From Blasia pusilla (Eukaryota; Marchantiophyta; Marchantiopsida; Blasiales), in NCBI GenBank assembly GCA_050084515.1, contig CM114271.1, forward strand, positions 64,232,001-64,296,000: a stretch of DNA of 64,000 nucleotides. The letters are read 5' to 3'. This document shows, piece after piece, positions 10,351 through 21,600 of this stretch. The translations under genes and the position numbers were made by a program. Each line of letters opens with the position of its first letter. Position 1 is the stretch's first letter. The notes beneath the pieces are model-generated. The model made no database searches. It was given only the letters and a program-made list of their open reading frames with translations, and was not told the DNA's origin.

Positions 10351-13300
10351 AGATGAAACATGTATAGTACTCATGGATAAACTAGAATGAGAGGGAAAAA
10401 GGAAGAAAATGGATGTAGATCTTCTGACTTCTATTGGTCTTCATCCTTTTAATCTATATATCCCCTTCTCATCTATCTTAATTTTCCCTTTTCTAATGAA
10501 TGAAGAAGTTTGGGGTAAGGTTGATTTCTTGAAGGAGGTCTTTTATTCTGTTTAGGGAAAAAATTATTTATCTCTCCTCCCTTCTATTTATTGTGGAGAT
10601 GATCCCGATGTATGTGGGTCCATAGAGGGAACTCGATGGTTCTCTTGCATGTTGAGAACATTGAGTTGGATGACTTCCTTAAGGAGTTTGACAATTAGTG
10701 TGATGCAAAGAGTGTGCTAAACCACCAAAGATTTAGACCCCTCATGCCCTGAAAGGGACTTTTTCAATCATATGGATCATCCTCCTATGGATGGTTATTA
10801 TGAGTTTCAGATTCTTCATGAGATGGAGATTGAGGCACAAAATGAAAAAGACTACACTTGTCTCCAAGATACACGTCCCTCGTTGGGCCTATGATGTATG
10901 AAGTGGTAACTATCACTATGGATACAAAAATAATCACTACATAAAACACCTCACAAAGACTAAGAGGATTTTCCAACTTGGAGTGCAGAAATTGTGCCTA
11001 TTTGAGAAGCATCCGTGTTCAACCAATTGGTCTAGTTCAAACCTGAGCAATGGGGACGATCTACCATAGCATGAGAAACAATAAGCTAACGTCATTTTAC
11101 AAGTTACGATGGATGTTGGGGGAGAATCTTTGAGAGGAATATGCAGATCTTTGATGATTGATCAAAATAACTATGAGTAAAGATGCAAATTGAAAGGCGT
11201 AAGTGATTTTGTTACAAAATGCTAGACTACAAGTTAAGGAAAAGAGTATGCGATGGGACTCTCATATGTAAGTTCAACAAATCTCAACAATAGATATTTT
11301 TTTTGGTTGAGCACAATGAGCTCAACATACTTGAGAAGAGTACATTTCTTACGAGAGTGTCATCCCCAAGGGAAGCGAAAATTGTGCCAGTGTTTCCATA
11401 GGTGCACACCTCAAGATAGAGTTACGATATTCAAACCTATGAGAGAAGATCATGAGATGGGACCATGATCCGTGTAGGCCTATGCTAGATAACATCCACT
11501 AAGTTTGACTTGTTGAACGTGTGATTTATCACATCTACCACAAGGTTTACAACAACAAGGTGCAACTCTACATGATAGATAGGGGCCTATCTTTTATATG
11601 AGATGATTCACTCAAGCCCACCACAAACAAGGAATCCAAGCATCCCGGTTATATGGCATGCTAATCAGAAAAGAAATTTAAATAAGATGAAGATACAAAA
11701 TTTTTACCCCAGAAACAAGTTTTCATAAACTAAGAATTAGAGACACACCATTTTTTGAATGTTGGGATCCAAATTTCCATTTTTTATGGTCTTAATATGG
11801 TGATTAAAAAAATTCTAAGTCCAAAATCACCCGTAATTTAGTCTTTGACATATAACCGAAAAGATTAGTACGAGTTGTGGGTTCAAGGAAGTGAATAGAA
11901 TTATCACCTTTTATCTTTTAGTTGAAAATCTATGACCTTTAAATTTTATTATACTATAGTCAAGCCCTACACGAAATGACACAATAATTAATATTTTAGA
12001 CAACTATGAAAACAAAGGAATTGAAGGATTAACCCTTCAATCCCTAGTAAAATTGAAATCAATGTTGAGGAAGAAAGAAATTCTACACAAATTTGTATTA
12101 GGGAAGCAATTATAGAAAATTGAAAAACAAAGTAGAGTTGAGCATAGCAATCATAGTTGGAGAGATGTTAGATTCTAAAACTATAATATCTCAAAAAAAT
12201 TAAATTCCACAACATTTTGATCATGGTTAGAAGATTTAACTCAAATAAGCTTGTGAAATATTGTAGAGATAAAAAGACGAGAAGTACAAATTTTGGCATA
12301 AGGAAATGTGTAGAAATTATTAATTGATAACTATTAAAAAGGGCTCTATGTGTAGAATCTTGATGTTAGATCCTTGAAAATTAGTTTTTAAAAGTCATTC
12401 TAATTTATTATGGAGCACTCTATTTGACCTTGGCACTTACTTTACTATCTCTATTAATTTTTTTCACAATATAAATATTTTGAAATATGTGAATTAAATT
12501 AATAGGGAATAAACTAAGTAGATAACTAATTATAATCCAAAAAGTGATCTATCACAATACATTTGCGTTAGGATGCTAAATTGGACGGTGAGAACATTGG
12601 ACAAAAGATAATCACATGACAAACATATTTTCTCCAAAGCAATTTGAAACTCAGATATTTTAACTATTTGTAAGGGTCACATGTTTACTTTTCTCAAAAA
12701 CTACTTGGAAACATTTGTAGACTTTTGAAACATTAGAAGAAGTTCATTAAGTGGTAAGTCAATAACTAGTTGTAAACTAAAAGTGATAAGTTTACGTAAA
12801 TTCCCAAGAGGATGCTAATTTTTCACAAAGAGCCATCAATACACACAAAAATTTCCCAAAATGGATATTTCTGGAAATTTAAATATTTTTTAATATTAAT
12901 ACCTTGTTTAATATTACTAGAAATACATTAATTTATTTCTGTACTTTTGAAAGATTCAAAATTGATTATAAGGAATTTGAAAAAGTATTAATTCAATTGT
13001 AATCCAAAAAATGATCAATCTATGTACATTCCTACAAGCCTTCCTAGAACATACATTAGACCAAAAAAATGATTGGTGGATGTATAAAATTTCTTTAAAT
13101 TAAGAATAAAAATAATTCAATTAGAATTCTTATTGAAGTAATGGGATTCTTATAAAATGAACCTCTATTCAAAATTAAATTCCTTTTCTTAGAGTAAAAA
13201 CATCCCAAAATTACTATAAGATGGCAAAATGTAGTTGATTGCGCATTGTTATTTTTTTGGGAAAAATAGTTCTTATACAACATTACTCATCGTCTATGCC

Positions 13301-13507
13301 AATTTTTTCTAGTGAGTCTCTTATTAGGTCTTGTTCTCCATTTCATGCCCAATAATTAAACAAGAAAAATCTTCTCAATTTGAAACCTATTTTGCGTGAG
13401 TATCAAAGAGAATATGGAATTCTTGATTCTAAAGAGGGGTTAGTGGAAAAATAAATTTCCTTTATCGTGTTTATCTATGTCATCCACAAAACCTATGAAG
13501 TAATATT
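10351..13507. other. AT-rich intergenic region
   Basis: Low-complexity, AT-rich sequence with many stops in all frames. No recognisable coding remnant, RNA gene or repeat border was found. Confidence 0.5.
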
Positions 13508-13749
13508 TGTCATGACCATACGGATTATGTCGTAGATTATAGTGTGCTAGTAGAGGCCATACCTTATGTAGGGCCGTAGTATCTAGGTAGAGATGCGGTT
13601 TTATACATAGGGTTGAGGATTACTCAGTTGAAGGTGACTTTTCCAGTAGGGCCCGCTCTTAGGTTGGAGCATATAGTGTGGAGTGCACTCAAAGAACAGT
13701 TAGTTCTTTGAGTTGAGTCTGTTGCGTTGGGAGTTAGCCTTGGTAGTGA
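13508..13749 (+). repeat. 5' LTR remnant of gypsy copy 2
   Basis: 242 bp matching 18160-18401 of the 3' LTR with 11 substitutions, mostly transitions. Similarity ends exactly where the methyltransferase reading starts. The frame stays nominally open into the methyltransferase except for two stops that occur at the same positions in the 3' LTR, so the LTR part is taken as non-coding. Confidence 0.8.
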
Positions 13750-14860
13750 ATATGTGGAGCGAGACGAGACGGCCTAGAGAGTCTCATCCCGACATATTGG
13801 TCAGTTGATGCGGAGATATCCTGAGTTGTTGCCGCCATCAGCTATTCGTGGGTACTAGCGTGCTTTGCCGTCACACATTGCATTGTTGGGGGCGCAGGAG
13901 CTTGAAAGGGTTGGTCCTGTGGATTTGGTGATTGATGGATGGCCATGTCAGGGTCATACACGTGCTGGTCGTGGTGAGGGATTACACGACCCTAGGTCTC
14001 GATTGTTTGGGGAGATGTTACGGGTGTTACGACATCTTCAGGTTCATCAGGCACGTGCTCCAGCTTACATTCAGGAGAATGTTCCATTGTTGGGTGACAC
14101 TCGGACCCGGATGATGGTGAGTGTTCATGAGGTGCGGTCTTGGATTGGACCAGCGGTGTTGTTGGATGCAGCGCAAGTTGGCTCGTGTGCACATCGTCCA
14201 CGCTTGTGGTGGACAAACTTGTTGCCTAGGGAGGTTCTACGTCGAGCACATGATGCAGTGCAGCGGGATCCTTGCCTTACAGTGGATAGTATCTTGGGTA
14301 CTGGGTGACTTTCTCAAGTGGTGAGGGTTATTGATCGGTCACCCATGGCAGTGGTGAACCGTGTGGGCTAGCCTAGGATGGCACTACCCATATTTGTGAG
14401 TTTTCCCTCGTCACATGCCTACAGGGAAGGTGGTCCCGGGCTTGTATGGGATTCTCATGTGCGAAAGTTGGTGGAGCCTAACGCTGATGAGAGAGAGCGT
14501 GCGATGGGATTTGCTACTGGTGTGACAGCGGTTGCTTCCATTTCTGAGGCTTCACGACGTCATGTGTTGGATCAGGCCATGGACCTGAATTGTTTGACTT
14601 GGATTTTGAGTCTTGGTATGGCCGAGCAGCGTCGACTTCGGACTATGTCTGTGGGTCTTCCACCCCTTGTGATGAGCTCGATGGCTACCGAGACGGAAGA
14701 GGCATCGGCTGGGGGCGAGGAGAGTAGTATTTTTCATCCTTGGAGTAAATGGGATGTAATGGCTGGGCATGTGGAGTTGGTTGCTCATGCTGGTGGAGGA
14801 GTTATTTGCTCAGATGATGGTGTAGTTAAGGGTGTACTATCTTGTGAGGGGGTTGCGTAG
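13750..14860 (+). pseudogene. Cytosine-5 DNA methyltransferase domain inside the retrotransposon polyprotein
   Basis: The frame reads YVERDETA (the acidic motif II region), RYPELLP, then DLVIDGWPCQGHTRAG with the catalytic Pro-Cys of motif IV, PAYIQENVP with the ENV of motif VI, and DAAQVGSCAHRPRLWWTNL as motif VIII. Later come ERERAMGF and RRHVLDQAMDL, which fit motifs IX-X. The motif order is the usual one (not the permuted order of DRM), and motif VIII is most like the DNMT3/DRM branch. Motif I (SAM-binding FxGxG) is gone because of the internal deletion. Stops lie at 13775, 13856, 14306, 14369 and 14858. An intact relative would be expected to transfer methyl groups from SAM to cytosines. 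The domain lies in the same frame as the RT that follows, so it was part of one polyprotein. Confidence 0.85.
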
Positions 14861-14866
14861 CGGCCA

Positions 14867-15960
14867 ATGGCATCATCCTCTCCCTCTAGTGGGCCAGTGG
14901 AGGAGACTTGGGAGCCATTACTTGGGCCCAAGCTTACGGGAGGTGAGAAACAACGCTTGACACAGTTCTTACGTGCTTATAGGAGTTGTTTTGTCTTTTG
15001 CATGAAGGAGTTGGGTGCTTTGGTTGGACCCGGTATACGGATTGATTTGGCTAGTGATACGCCAATCTTCCGTCGTCCCTACCGATATAGTGATATGGAG
15101 AGGGACCTGATTCAGAGTAGGACGTTGGAACTTTTGGAGGCTGGATTAGTGGAGTTGTCGCATGGAGAGTATGCATCAGCCACTGCCATACCTGCTAAAA
15201 AGGATATGCATGGCAACTACACGGATAAGCGCATGTGTGGAGATTACCGTCTTATCAATCCGCAGACCAAGGCTGATAGGTATGCCATGCCTACACCTAA
15301 GGAGATCTTTGATGTGGTGGGACACGCAAAGATTTTCAGTACTTTGGATCTTTGGGCATGATACTATCAGTTGCCGATTCGAGAGAGTGACAAGGCCAAG
15401 ACAACATTTTGGGGTGTCAACTCTCATGGCAAGGATTGTTTGTACCAGTGGAAATTCTTACCCTTTGGGTTGAAGAATGCACCTGCCGAGTTTCAGAGAG
15501 TGATAGACAGGATCCTAGCAAGGTTGGATTTTTTTCGGTGTTATTTTGATGATATCTTGGTGTTCAGTAACACGATGGAGGAGCATCAGATACATTTGCA
15601 GATTGTGTTAGAGCGGTTGAAAGCTCATGGTCTACGTTTGCATCCAGGAAAGTGTAAGTTCTTCCATAAGGATGTTGAGTACTTGGGTCATATGATCTAT
15701 CCAGGTGGTTTGTTAGTTCAACAAGCAAAGGTGGAGGCTATTGCACTTATTCCTTGTCCGATAGATGTGAGTAGAGTTCGGGCATTCATGGGATTGGCGA
15801 ACTACTATCGGAGGTATGTGAAGGGATTGAGTGCTATGGCAAAGCCTTTGAACCAATTGTTGAAATCAGATCAGGAGTGGCACTGGGGAGATGATCAGGA
15901 GAGAGCTTTTGTGGAGCTCAAGGCCCAGTTGGTGGCGGCGCCTATCTTGAGGAGACCTAT
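14867..15960 (+). pseudogene. Reverse transcriptase of gypsy copy 2
   Basis: The frame continues from the methyltransferase. RT motifs in order: RRPYRYSDMERDLIQ (about 15074), MCGDYRLINPQT, YAMPTPKEIFD, TLDLW, LPFGLKNAPAEFQ, then the catalytic CYFDDILVFS (about 15539-15570). YLGHMIYPGG and RAFMGLANYYRRYVKG belong to the thumb and connection. One premature TGA at 15359 falls where gypsy RTs have 'DLxxGYxQ'. The rest is well kept and aligns with 1-700 of the window. Confidence 0.93.
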
Positions 15961-16340
15961 CAGAGGGCGCCCATTTCAATTACACACTGATTGGAGTAGG
16001 TTGGGACTTGGAGCGGTCTTGACACAACATGATGATGAGCACATGGATTTTGTGGTGGCCTATGCAAATCGTTCAAATAATGCAGCGGAGTCGCGCTACA
16101 GTTCATATGAGGGAGAGTGCTTGGCTGTAGTGTGGACTGTGGCACACTTTAGGTGTTACTTGTTTGGCATACAGTTTACCCTTGTTACTGATCACCAGCC
16201 GCTTAAATGGTTGATGGAGTCTGACAAGCTTACAGGGAAGCTTGCACGGTGGGCTCTTATCTTACAGGAGTATGACTTCCAGGTGGTACATAGACCTGGA
16301 GTTGCCAACCTTGATGCTGATGGGTTAAGTAGGAACCCAT
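15961..16340 (+). pseudogene. RNase H of gypsy copy 2
   Basis: A Ty3/gypsy RNase H with its four acidic residues visible: the Asp of HTDWS, the Glu of YEGECLAVVW, the Asp of TDHQPLKWL and the Asp of DADGLSR. There are no stops inside. It degrades the RNA strand of the RNA-DNA hybrid during reverse transcription. A linker of about 110 residues with no motif (16341-16680) joins it to the integrase. Confidence 0.92.
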
Positions 16341-16679
16341 GTACTAGCCAAGAGGATGCAACTAGGGCTAGATGGCATGGCGAGGTTGATGAGGAGATGG
16401 TGCCAGGTTGGCATGCATCCGCCTTTTTATGTTGGTTAGGGGTGAACTCTAGTATGGAGGACCACATGACATCTTACTCTAGTCAGAGGGTAGATGGCCA
16501 ACCTTCAGATCCTAAGGTTGGAGATGGTGGTACGGATCAGCGTGTTATTCATGATGATACGTTGGTGTTGGAGTTCCTACGGACCAGTAGGGTGCCAGGC
16601 ATAGTGAGTGCCAAGGAGCGAGACCGTGTTCTTCAACGTACTAAGAGGTATCGATTGGAGGGTACACATATTCTCCGTG

Positions 16680-17560
16680 TGTGGGAGGATGGTAGAGTAC
16701 GAGCAGTGCCGCATTTGGCTCAGAGAGAGCGCATTGTGCGACATGCCCATGAGGAGTTGGGACATTTTGGGGTAAAGCGTACGTATAACTTACTCCTTGG
16801 TCAGTATTGGTGGCGTGGCATGCATACTCAGGTGTAGCAGTTGGTGTCACGTTGTATGGTTTGTGACCGGGTGAGGGCATCATTCAATGCCCCTACACCA
16901 CAGTTACACCCCTTCCCTATTATGGGGTTGGGTTACCGTTGGAGTGTGGACTTTGCGGGACCGTTACTGTTGACTGTACAACATCATCGATATGTGTTGG
17001 TGATGGTGGAGCACTTCTCCAAGTGGATTGAGTTGGTGGCATTACCTGAAAAGGCAAATGAGGGAACGGCACATGCGTTTCTTGATAGAGTGCTTTGTCA
17101 TTTTGGTGCACTAGCTGAAGTGCTGACCGACCAGGGTACAGAGTTTCAGGGTGAGTTTCAAGTCTTGTGTGACAAGGCGTTGATTGATCATCGGACCACG
17201 TCTCGAGATCATCTAGAGGCGGATGGTTTGGCTGAGCGTGTGGTTTAGACGGTGAAGAGGGCATTGCGCAAGTATGGCCTACAAAAGGGGCATCTTGGAG
17301 ACTGGGATATTCAGTTGTCATGGTTATCCATGGGGTATAGGTTTAGTCGCCAAGCATCCTTGGCTTCCTTCTTACCTTATTTTTTGTTATACGGTCGAGA
17401 TCTAGACTTGCCAGCAACAATTCGTCGGTAGTCTAGTGGGGTGGTAAACCTTGATGACTCAGAGATGTGGATGAGAGTGTGTTTTCAGCGGGCAGAGCTC
17501 TTTCACATAGTTATGCCAACAGCCTTTGAGAATCTTTCCATTGCTCAACACAGGGATACG
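16680..17560 (+). pseudogene. Integrase of gypsy copy 2
   Basis: The N-terminal HHCC zinc domain is visible as HAHEELGHFG and, after a TAG at 16835, CMVCDR. The DDE core gives WSVDFAGP (Asp), LTDQGTEF (Asp) and the Glu of LAERVV. VLVMVEHFSKWIELV is typical of the group. Stops at 16835, 17246 and 17429 stand where copy 1 has sense codons (Glu/His/Gln region). About 34 codons of the C-terminal module present in copy 1 are deleted in frame near 17580. Confidence 0.92.
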
Positions 17561-17580
17561 TTGCGGTATGCGAGTATTTT

Positions 17581-17878
17581 ACGAGTGCGCGAGGTGTTAG
17601 CTTCTGGAGTTCTCATGTTGGAGGGTCGTGATGGAGTTGTTTGGAAGGACCATCTGCTTAATTGTGCGCCATATCATCTTCCAAATGTGGATGGTACTGT
17701 TGACCCAAGCTTAGCCATGATACGTGCTATCTTGAAGTGCATGTTGTGTGAGTTTGCTAGTAACGCAGCCTGTATGTTGGTGTGTGATCGGTGTTCTAGG
17801 GGTTGGCACATGATGTGTTTGACTCCACGTATGGATGTTGTTCCTACTGGAAGGTGGGTTTGTCCTCGACGTACTTAG
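17581..17878 (+). pseudogene. C-terminal PHD finger of gypsy copy 2
   Basis: After LRVREVLASGVL and VWKDHLLNCAPYHLPN the frame ends with CMLCEFASN, LVCDRCSRGWHMMCL and GRWVCPRRT, then the natural stop TAG (17876-17878). Seven of the eight zinc ligands of a C4HC3 PHD finger are present; the last Cys is Arg here but Cys in copy 1. The two copies together support a full ancestral finger. The neighbouring methyltransferase makes a chromatin-related role likely (inference). Confidence 0.82.
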
Positions 17879-18041
17879 GAGAGGTAGATGACTTGATCTT
17901 AGCATGATATGGATTACAGATATGCGACTAACGATGAGGCAACCTAACACCCGACCTTCTGATTCGTGCATCCACGAAGGTGTATAGCATGTAGTAGATG
18001 TATAGGGCTACCTAGGAGTTAGAGGGACCTAACCGCCACTT

Positions 18042-18052
18042 AAGGGGGCGAG
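18042..18052 (+). other. Polypurine tract of gypsy copy 2
   Basis: AAGGGGGCGAG, preceded by the conserved 'GAGGGACCTAACC' block also seen before the tract in copy 1. The 3' LTR starts 107 bases further on rather than directly after it. Confidence 0.65.
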
Positions 18053-18157
18053 TTGTGGGACACTTGTGTTTGTGTATGCTCTCGTCTATGTTATGTATGT
18101 ATGTGAGTATGGTATGTCAGCGATGTATGTTGTGTGACGATGTGGATTCGCACGACA
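18053..18157 (+). repeat. R1: extra copy of the LTR tail, copy 2
   Basis: 105 bp identical to 18529-18633, the end of the 3' LTR, except for one base. It ends GCACGACA and is joined by two bases to the LTR start TGTCATG, so the junction looks like that of two head-to-tail LTRs. Confidence 0.88.
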
Positions 18158-18159
18158 AC

Positions 18160-18633
18160 TGTCATGACCATACGGATTATGTCGTAGAGTATAGTATGCT
18201 AGTAAAGGCCATACCTTATGTAGGGTCGTAGTATCTAGGTAGAGATGCGGTTTCATACATAGGGTTGGGGATTACTCAGTTGAGGGTGACTTTTCCAGTA
18301 GGGTCCGCTCTTAGGTTGGAGGATATAGTGTGGAGTGCACTCAAAGAACAGTTAGTTCTTTGAGTTGAGCCTATTGCGTTGGGAGTTAGCCTTGGTAGTG
18401 AGTAGAGCTCTTGGCTATGGTGGTTCCCGCAAGCTTCGACCTGGATTCTCCCATCGTGGAGTGAGTTTGGCTTGATTGTATGTGATTCTATACGTGTTTT
18501 ATGACAGTAGGTCTTTCACGGATTTCAATTGTGGGACACTTGTGTTTGTGTATGCTCTCGTCTATGTTATGTATGTATGTGAGTATGGTATGTCAGCGAT
18601 GTATGTTGTATGACGATGTGGATTCGCACGACA
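18160..18633 (+). repeat. 3' LTR of gypsy copy 2
   Basis: 474 bp from TGTCATG to GCACGACA; the termini form a short inverted repeat (TGTCATG / TGTCGTG). The first 242 bp match the 5' LTR remnant. The last 105 bp match R1. Confidence 0.82.
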
Positions 18634-21600
18634 TATTGCATTCAACTAGATTTTAGATGGATGGCTAGCTATAGGCACTCTATGATAGATCGCTTGTTTG
18701 AGGACAAGGCCGAAGGAGAGAAAAGTGCATTAATTGATTGTCTCTCAAAGTAGAGGAGCAAAGGAGCAAGGGAGAAAAATGCATTTATCGATCACTTTTT
18801 GGATCAAATGATAGAAAAAAGACGGAAGTTTTTTTTTGCTCAAACATCCAATGGAGGATGGAAATTCAATTGGACTTCCAAATTAGTGAGCATCTTTTTT
18901 ATCTAGCACTATGGAAAATTGTTAATGTAATTGAAAGTTGCATTCAATGACCAAAGATTATAAACCATCTTGTGCTTCAAAGTTTTTCTCCAAGAGACAT
19001 TTGAATATAGGTGGAAGTTTTAGGTCTATGATGGAAGTTATTGGCAAGACTCAATTCTAATGAAAGCAAGCTTTGAGGATACATGTTTGATCAATATTCA
19101 ATTTTGGGATCAAGAATTAAGAAATCCAAAAATATACCACAAAAGCAATATGTTATGAAATTGGGATTTCTAAATCTTACTAGAGTTCAATCATCAAAGA
19201 AGGTGAACACCATGACTGTTGAGAGTGAAGGAGGATGTTGTTGGTTGAGAGAGCATTCAATGACAAGAATATTGGGTTCTAATTTCATATTACACATTGG
19301 CCCTTAAGTCAAATGACTTGTGTACATTAATAGAAGGTTGTGAACTCTTTTTCTTATCAAGGATTTGATAGAACATATGGTTCCTTGTTCTAAAACCATC
19401 TTTATCCATATACTTCTCAAACTCTTCCACTACTTCCCCACCATATTTCCTCCCTTCAACAAGTAGTTATCTCGATAGATTTCAGAATTGAGTAAACCTT
19501 GGAATGGATATGTCACTATCTTTCCTTAAGCCACGAAGAGGTGCTATGATGTTATTCCATTCATGAACTAAGCATACAATATGACTTTTGCAATTAACTT
19601 GAAGTTGAGTTAGTTCTGTGCCAAAAAAATGTTATGACAATGGAACTTTGTGCTTAGTATATTCCAAGATGTTGGGATCCACCATATTTCCATATAGCTA
19701 GCTTAACGCAACATTGATTTGAAGGCTTTCTCAAAATCTAATTATAGAAAAACTTGCTCTAGATGCATATCAAGAGAATCCCTTAAACCCAATGTTGCAA
19801 TCTCACAACCAAGTTGTGCACGAGAGCTTCACTCCAAACTCATGTGGACATTTGTTTGATTGGAAGGGCTTCTAGCGTTGCAAAGTTGTAGTTCAAGTGA
19901 CCAAGCTCACAAGAACATCACCCCTGTGACAACCAATGAAAAATACCTCTACTCTCCCTGGACAATGCCCACAGATTCCCCATCCCCAATACCTGGGCCA
20001 TTGGCCATAGCTACTAAGTCACACCTATGAGCTAAATGAGAAGCAACCTAGAGTAAGTTGGAGAAGCAATAGCAAAATCCTTGGGGGGAAGTAAATCACA
20101 AAGGAGTTCACCACGCAAGATAAAACTCCAATAATAAGCCACAAAGTTTGTCCAAAGATGGGCAAGTCCGGAAACAAACAAGCAGGCTTAGATGGAAATC
20201 ACACTTGAAAGCTAGAATGTTAATCACTAGGTGAGGATTAGATTCCTAAGGGCATCAATAGTATGAATTATTGGAGGCACAAGAACCTTGAGCAAAGAGG
20301 GTACATTTCTTGGGAGTACTCTAAACTATCTCCCATTTTCCTACAACATTTCAACTTCCCTATGATTGACCTTCCTACTCCGAGTATAGTAGAGATACTA
20401 ACATGGAAGGAGAAGTGGTAGATACCATGAGAGTGTATGCATAAGATCAATTGCGAGCACCAATCCTAACAATGGTAGGAGAAAATCATATTAGAGGTCA
20501 TCTTTCAATCTTTGATGGCACTAGGGATCTTACGGAATGACCTTGGGGAAAATGTGTCTTGAAGAAATCTATGATATTGCCAACGCCCAAGATAAGACCT
20601 CAACTACTCCTATGACTTGTTAAGGGGTGATATTGGGAAAAGCACTCAAGAAAATCCATGGTTAATTGGTGTCAATTTAGAGGGATTACCCATCCTAATC
20701 TATCAAAGTCGAGATATGTAGTTGCTGGATGGTTTCAAACTCCAGAGAAGGTGAAGTCATTGGAACAACAAGTACATTGAGAAAGTCTCATATGCCAAGT
20801 GAACTAGACCACCATGTACATCATATAAGTTTTCTTTGTATTGACCTTTACAACAAGCTCCTTATTTTTCTATTACAAGTTGGGAGACTTGTTGACTCAC
20901 TCAATATTCATATGATAGCATGTGTGTGCATGTTTCCACTTTGGGCTTTATTTTGGGGATGGGCTCGTTTGGCTGTTCCCGAGAGATATATAAGGGGAGA
21001 AGATGGTTTTCAAAAGCCGTTTTTCTCATGTTGAGCCTAGGAAAGACTGTTCCTTCTACGGTTTAGTAGGAGTTAGAATGCTAGAGTCGAGGTTTCCTCA
21101 TGGTGGGGGGTAGATGTGGTTTAATGAAGATATGTACTATTGAGAGTGGATTGGCTTTGTGTGCCAGTTTTTCTTTGAATTTTTTGTGTGGTATTGGACC
21201 AGCTATACATATGTGAGAGTATTTTGGTGCGTGTACAAATCTCCGTGTGTGTTAGAAGGATTAATTATATTTTTGATATGGATGTGAACAACAATGTAGA
21301 TTACGCAATGTTATGTATGCAAACTACACTACTAAAAAACACTTCCAATGGAGAAGAAAAAGAAAAGATGTACAGGGATGAAAATAAAGACAGTCACTAA
21401 TTTTTTGTTAATATACAAAAAAATGCCATCCATCCCTCTCCCCCATACCTACAAGACATTTTTCCTCCTTCCCTCCTATGCTCATCAATATTATCAAGAT
21501 AGGTAAGCCGTTTATGTGAAAGGAAGTTCATTCATACTCAAAGAGGTGAAGCCTTCTAAAAGACAAAAGAACATGGACAATTGGATTTTATGCAAATCAA

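Larger units (their letters stand above)
13508..18633 (+). mobile_element. Ty3/gypsy retrotransposon copy 2 with DNA methyltransferase and PHD finger
   Basis: The element is bounded by TGTCATG at 13508 and GCACGACA at 18633. The flanking bases ATATT (13503-13507) and ATATT (18633-18637, sharing the last LTR base; TATT if the LTR is taken to end in CA) suggest a target duplication. Order: truncated 5' LTR, methyltransferase, RT, RNase H, integrase, PHD finger, polypurine tract, LTR-tail copy (R1), 3' LTR. The rest of the 5' LTR, the primer binding site, gag, protease and the methyltransferase start were lost in one internal deletion (junction at 13749/13750). The polyprotein frame is continuous from 13750 to 17878 without net frameshift but has nine premature stops. 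The two LTR parts differ at 11 of 242 positions, so the insertion is not recent. Confidence 0.88.

Noticed and set aside
13508-13749. Coding reading of the 5' LTR remnant as the start of the methyltransferase
   Set aside because: The frame is mostly open and in phase, but both stops are shared with the 3' LTR copy, and similarity to the 3' LTR ends exactly at 13749. A non-coding LTR explains this better.
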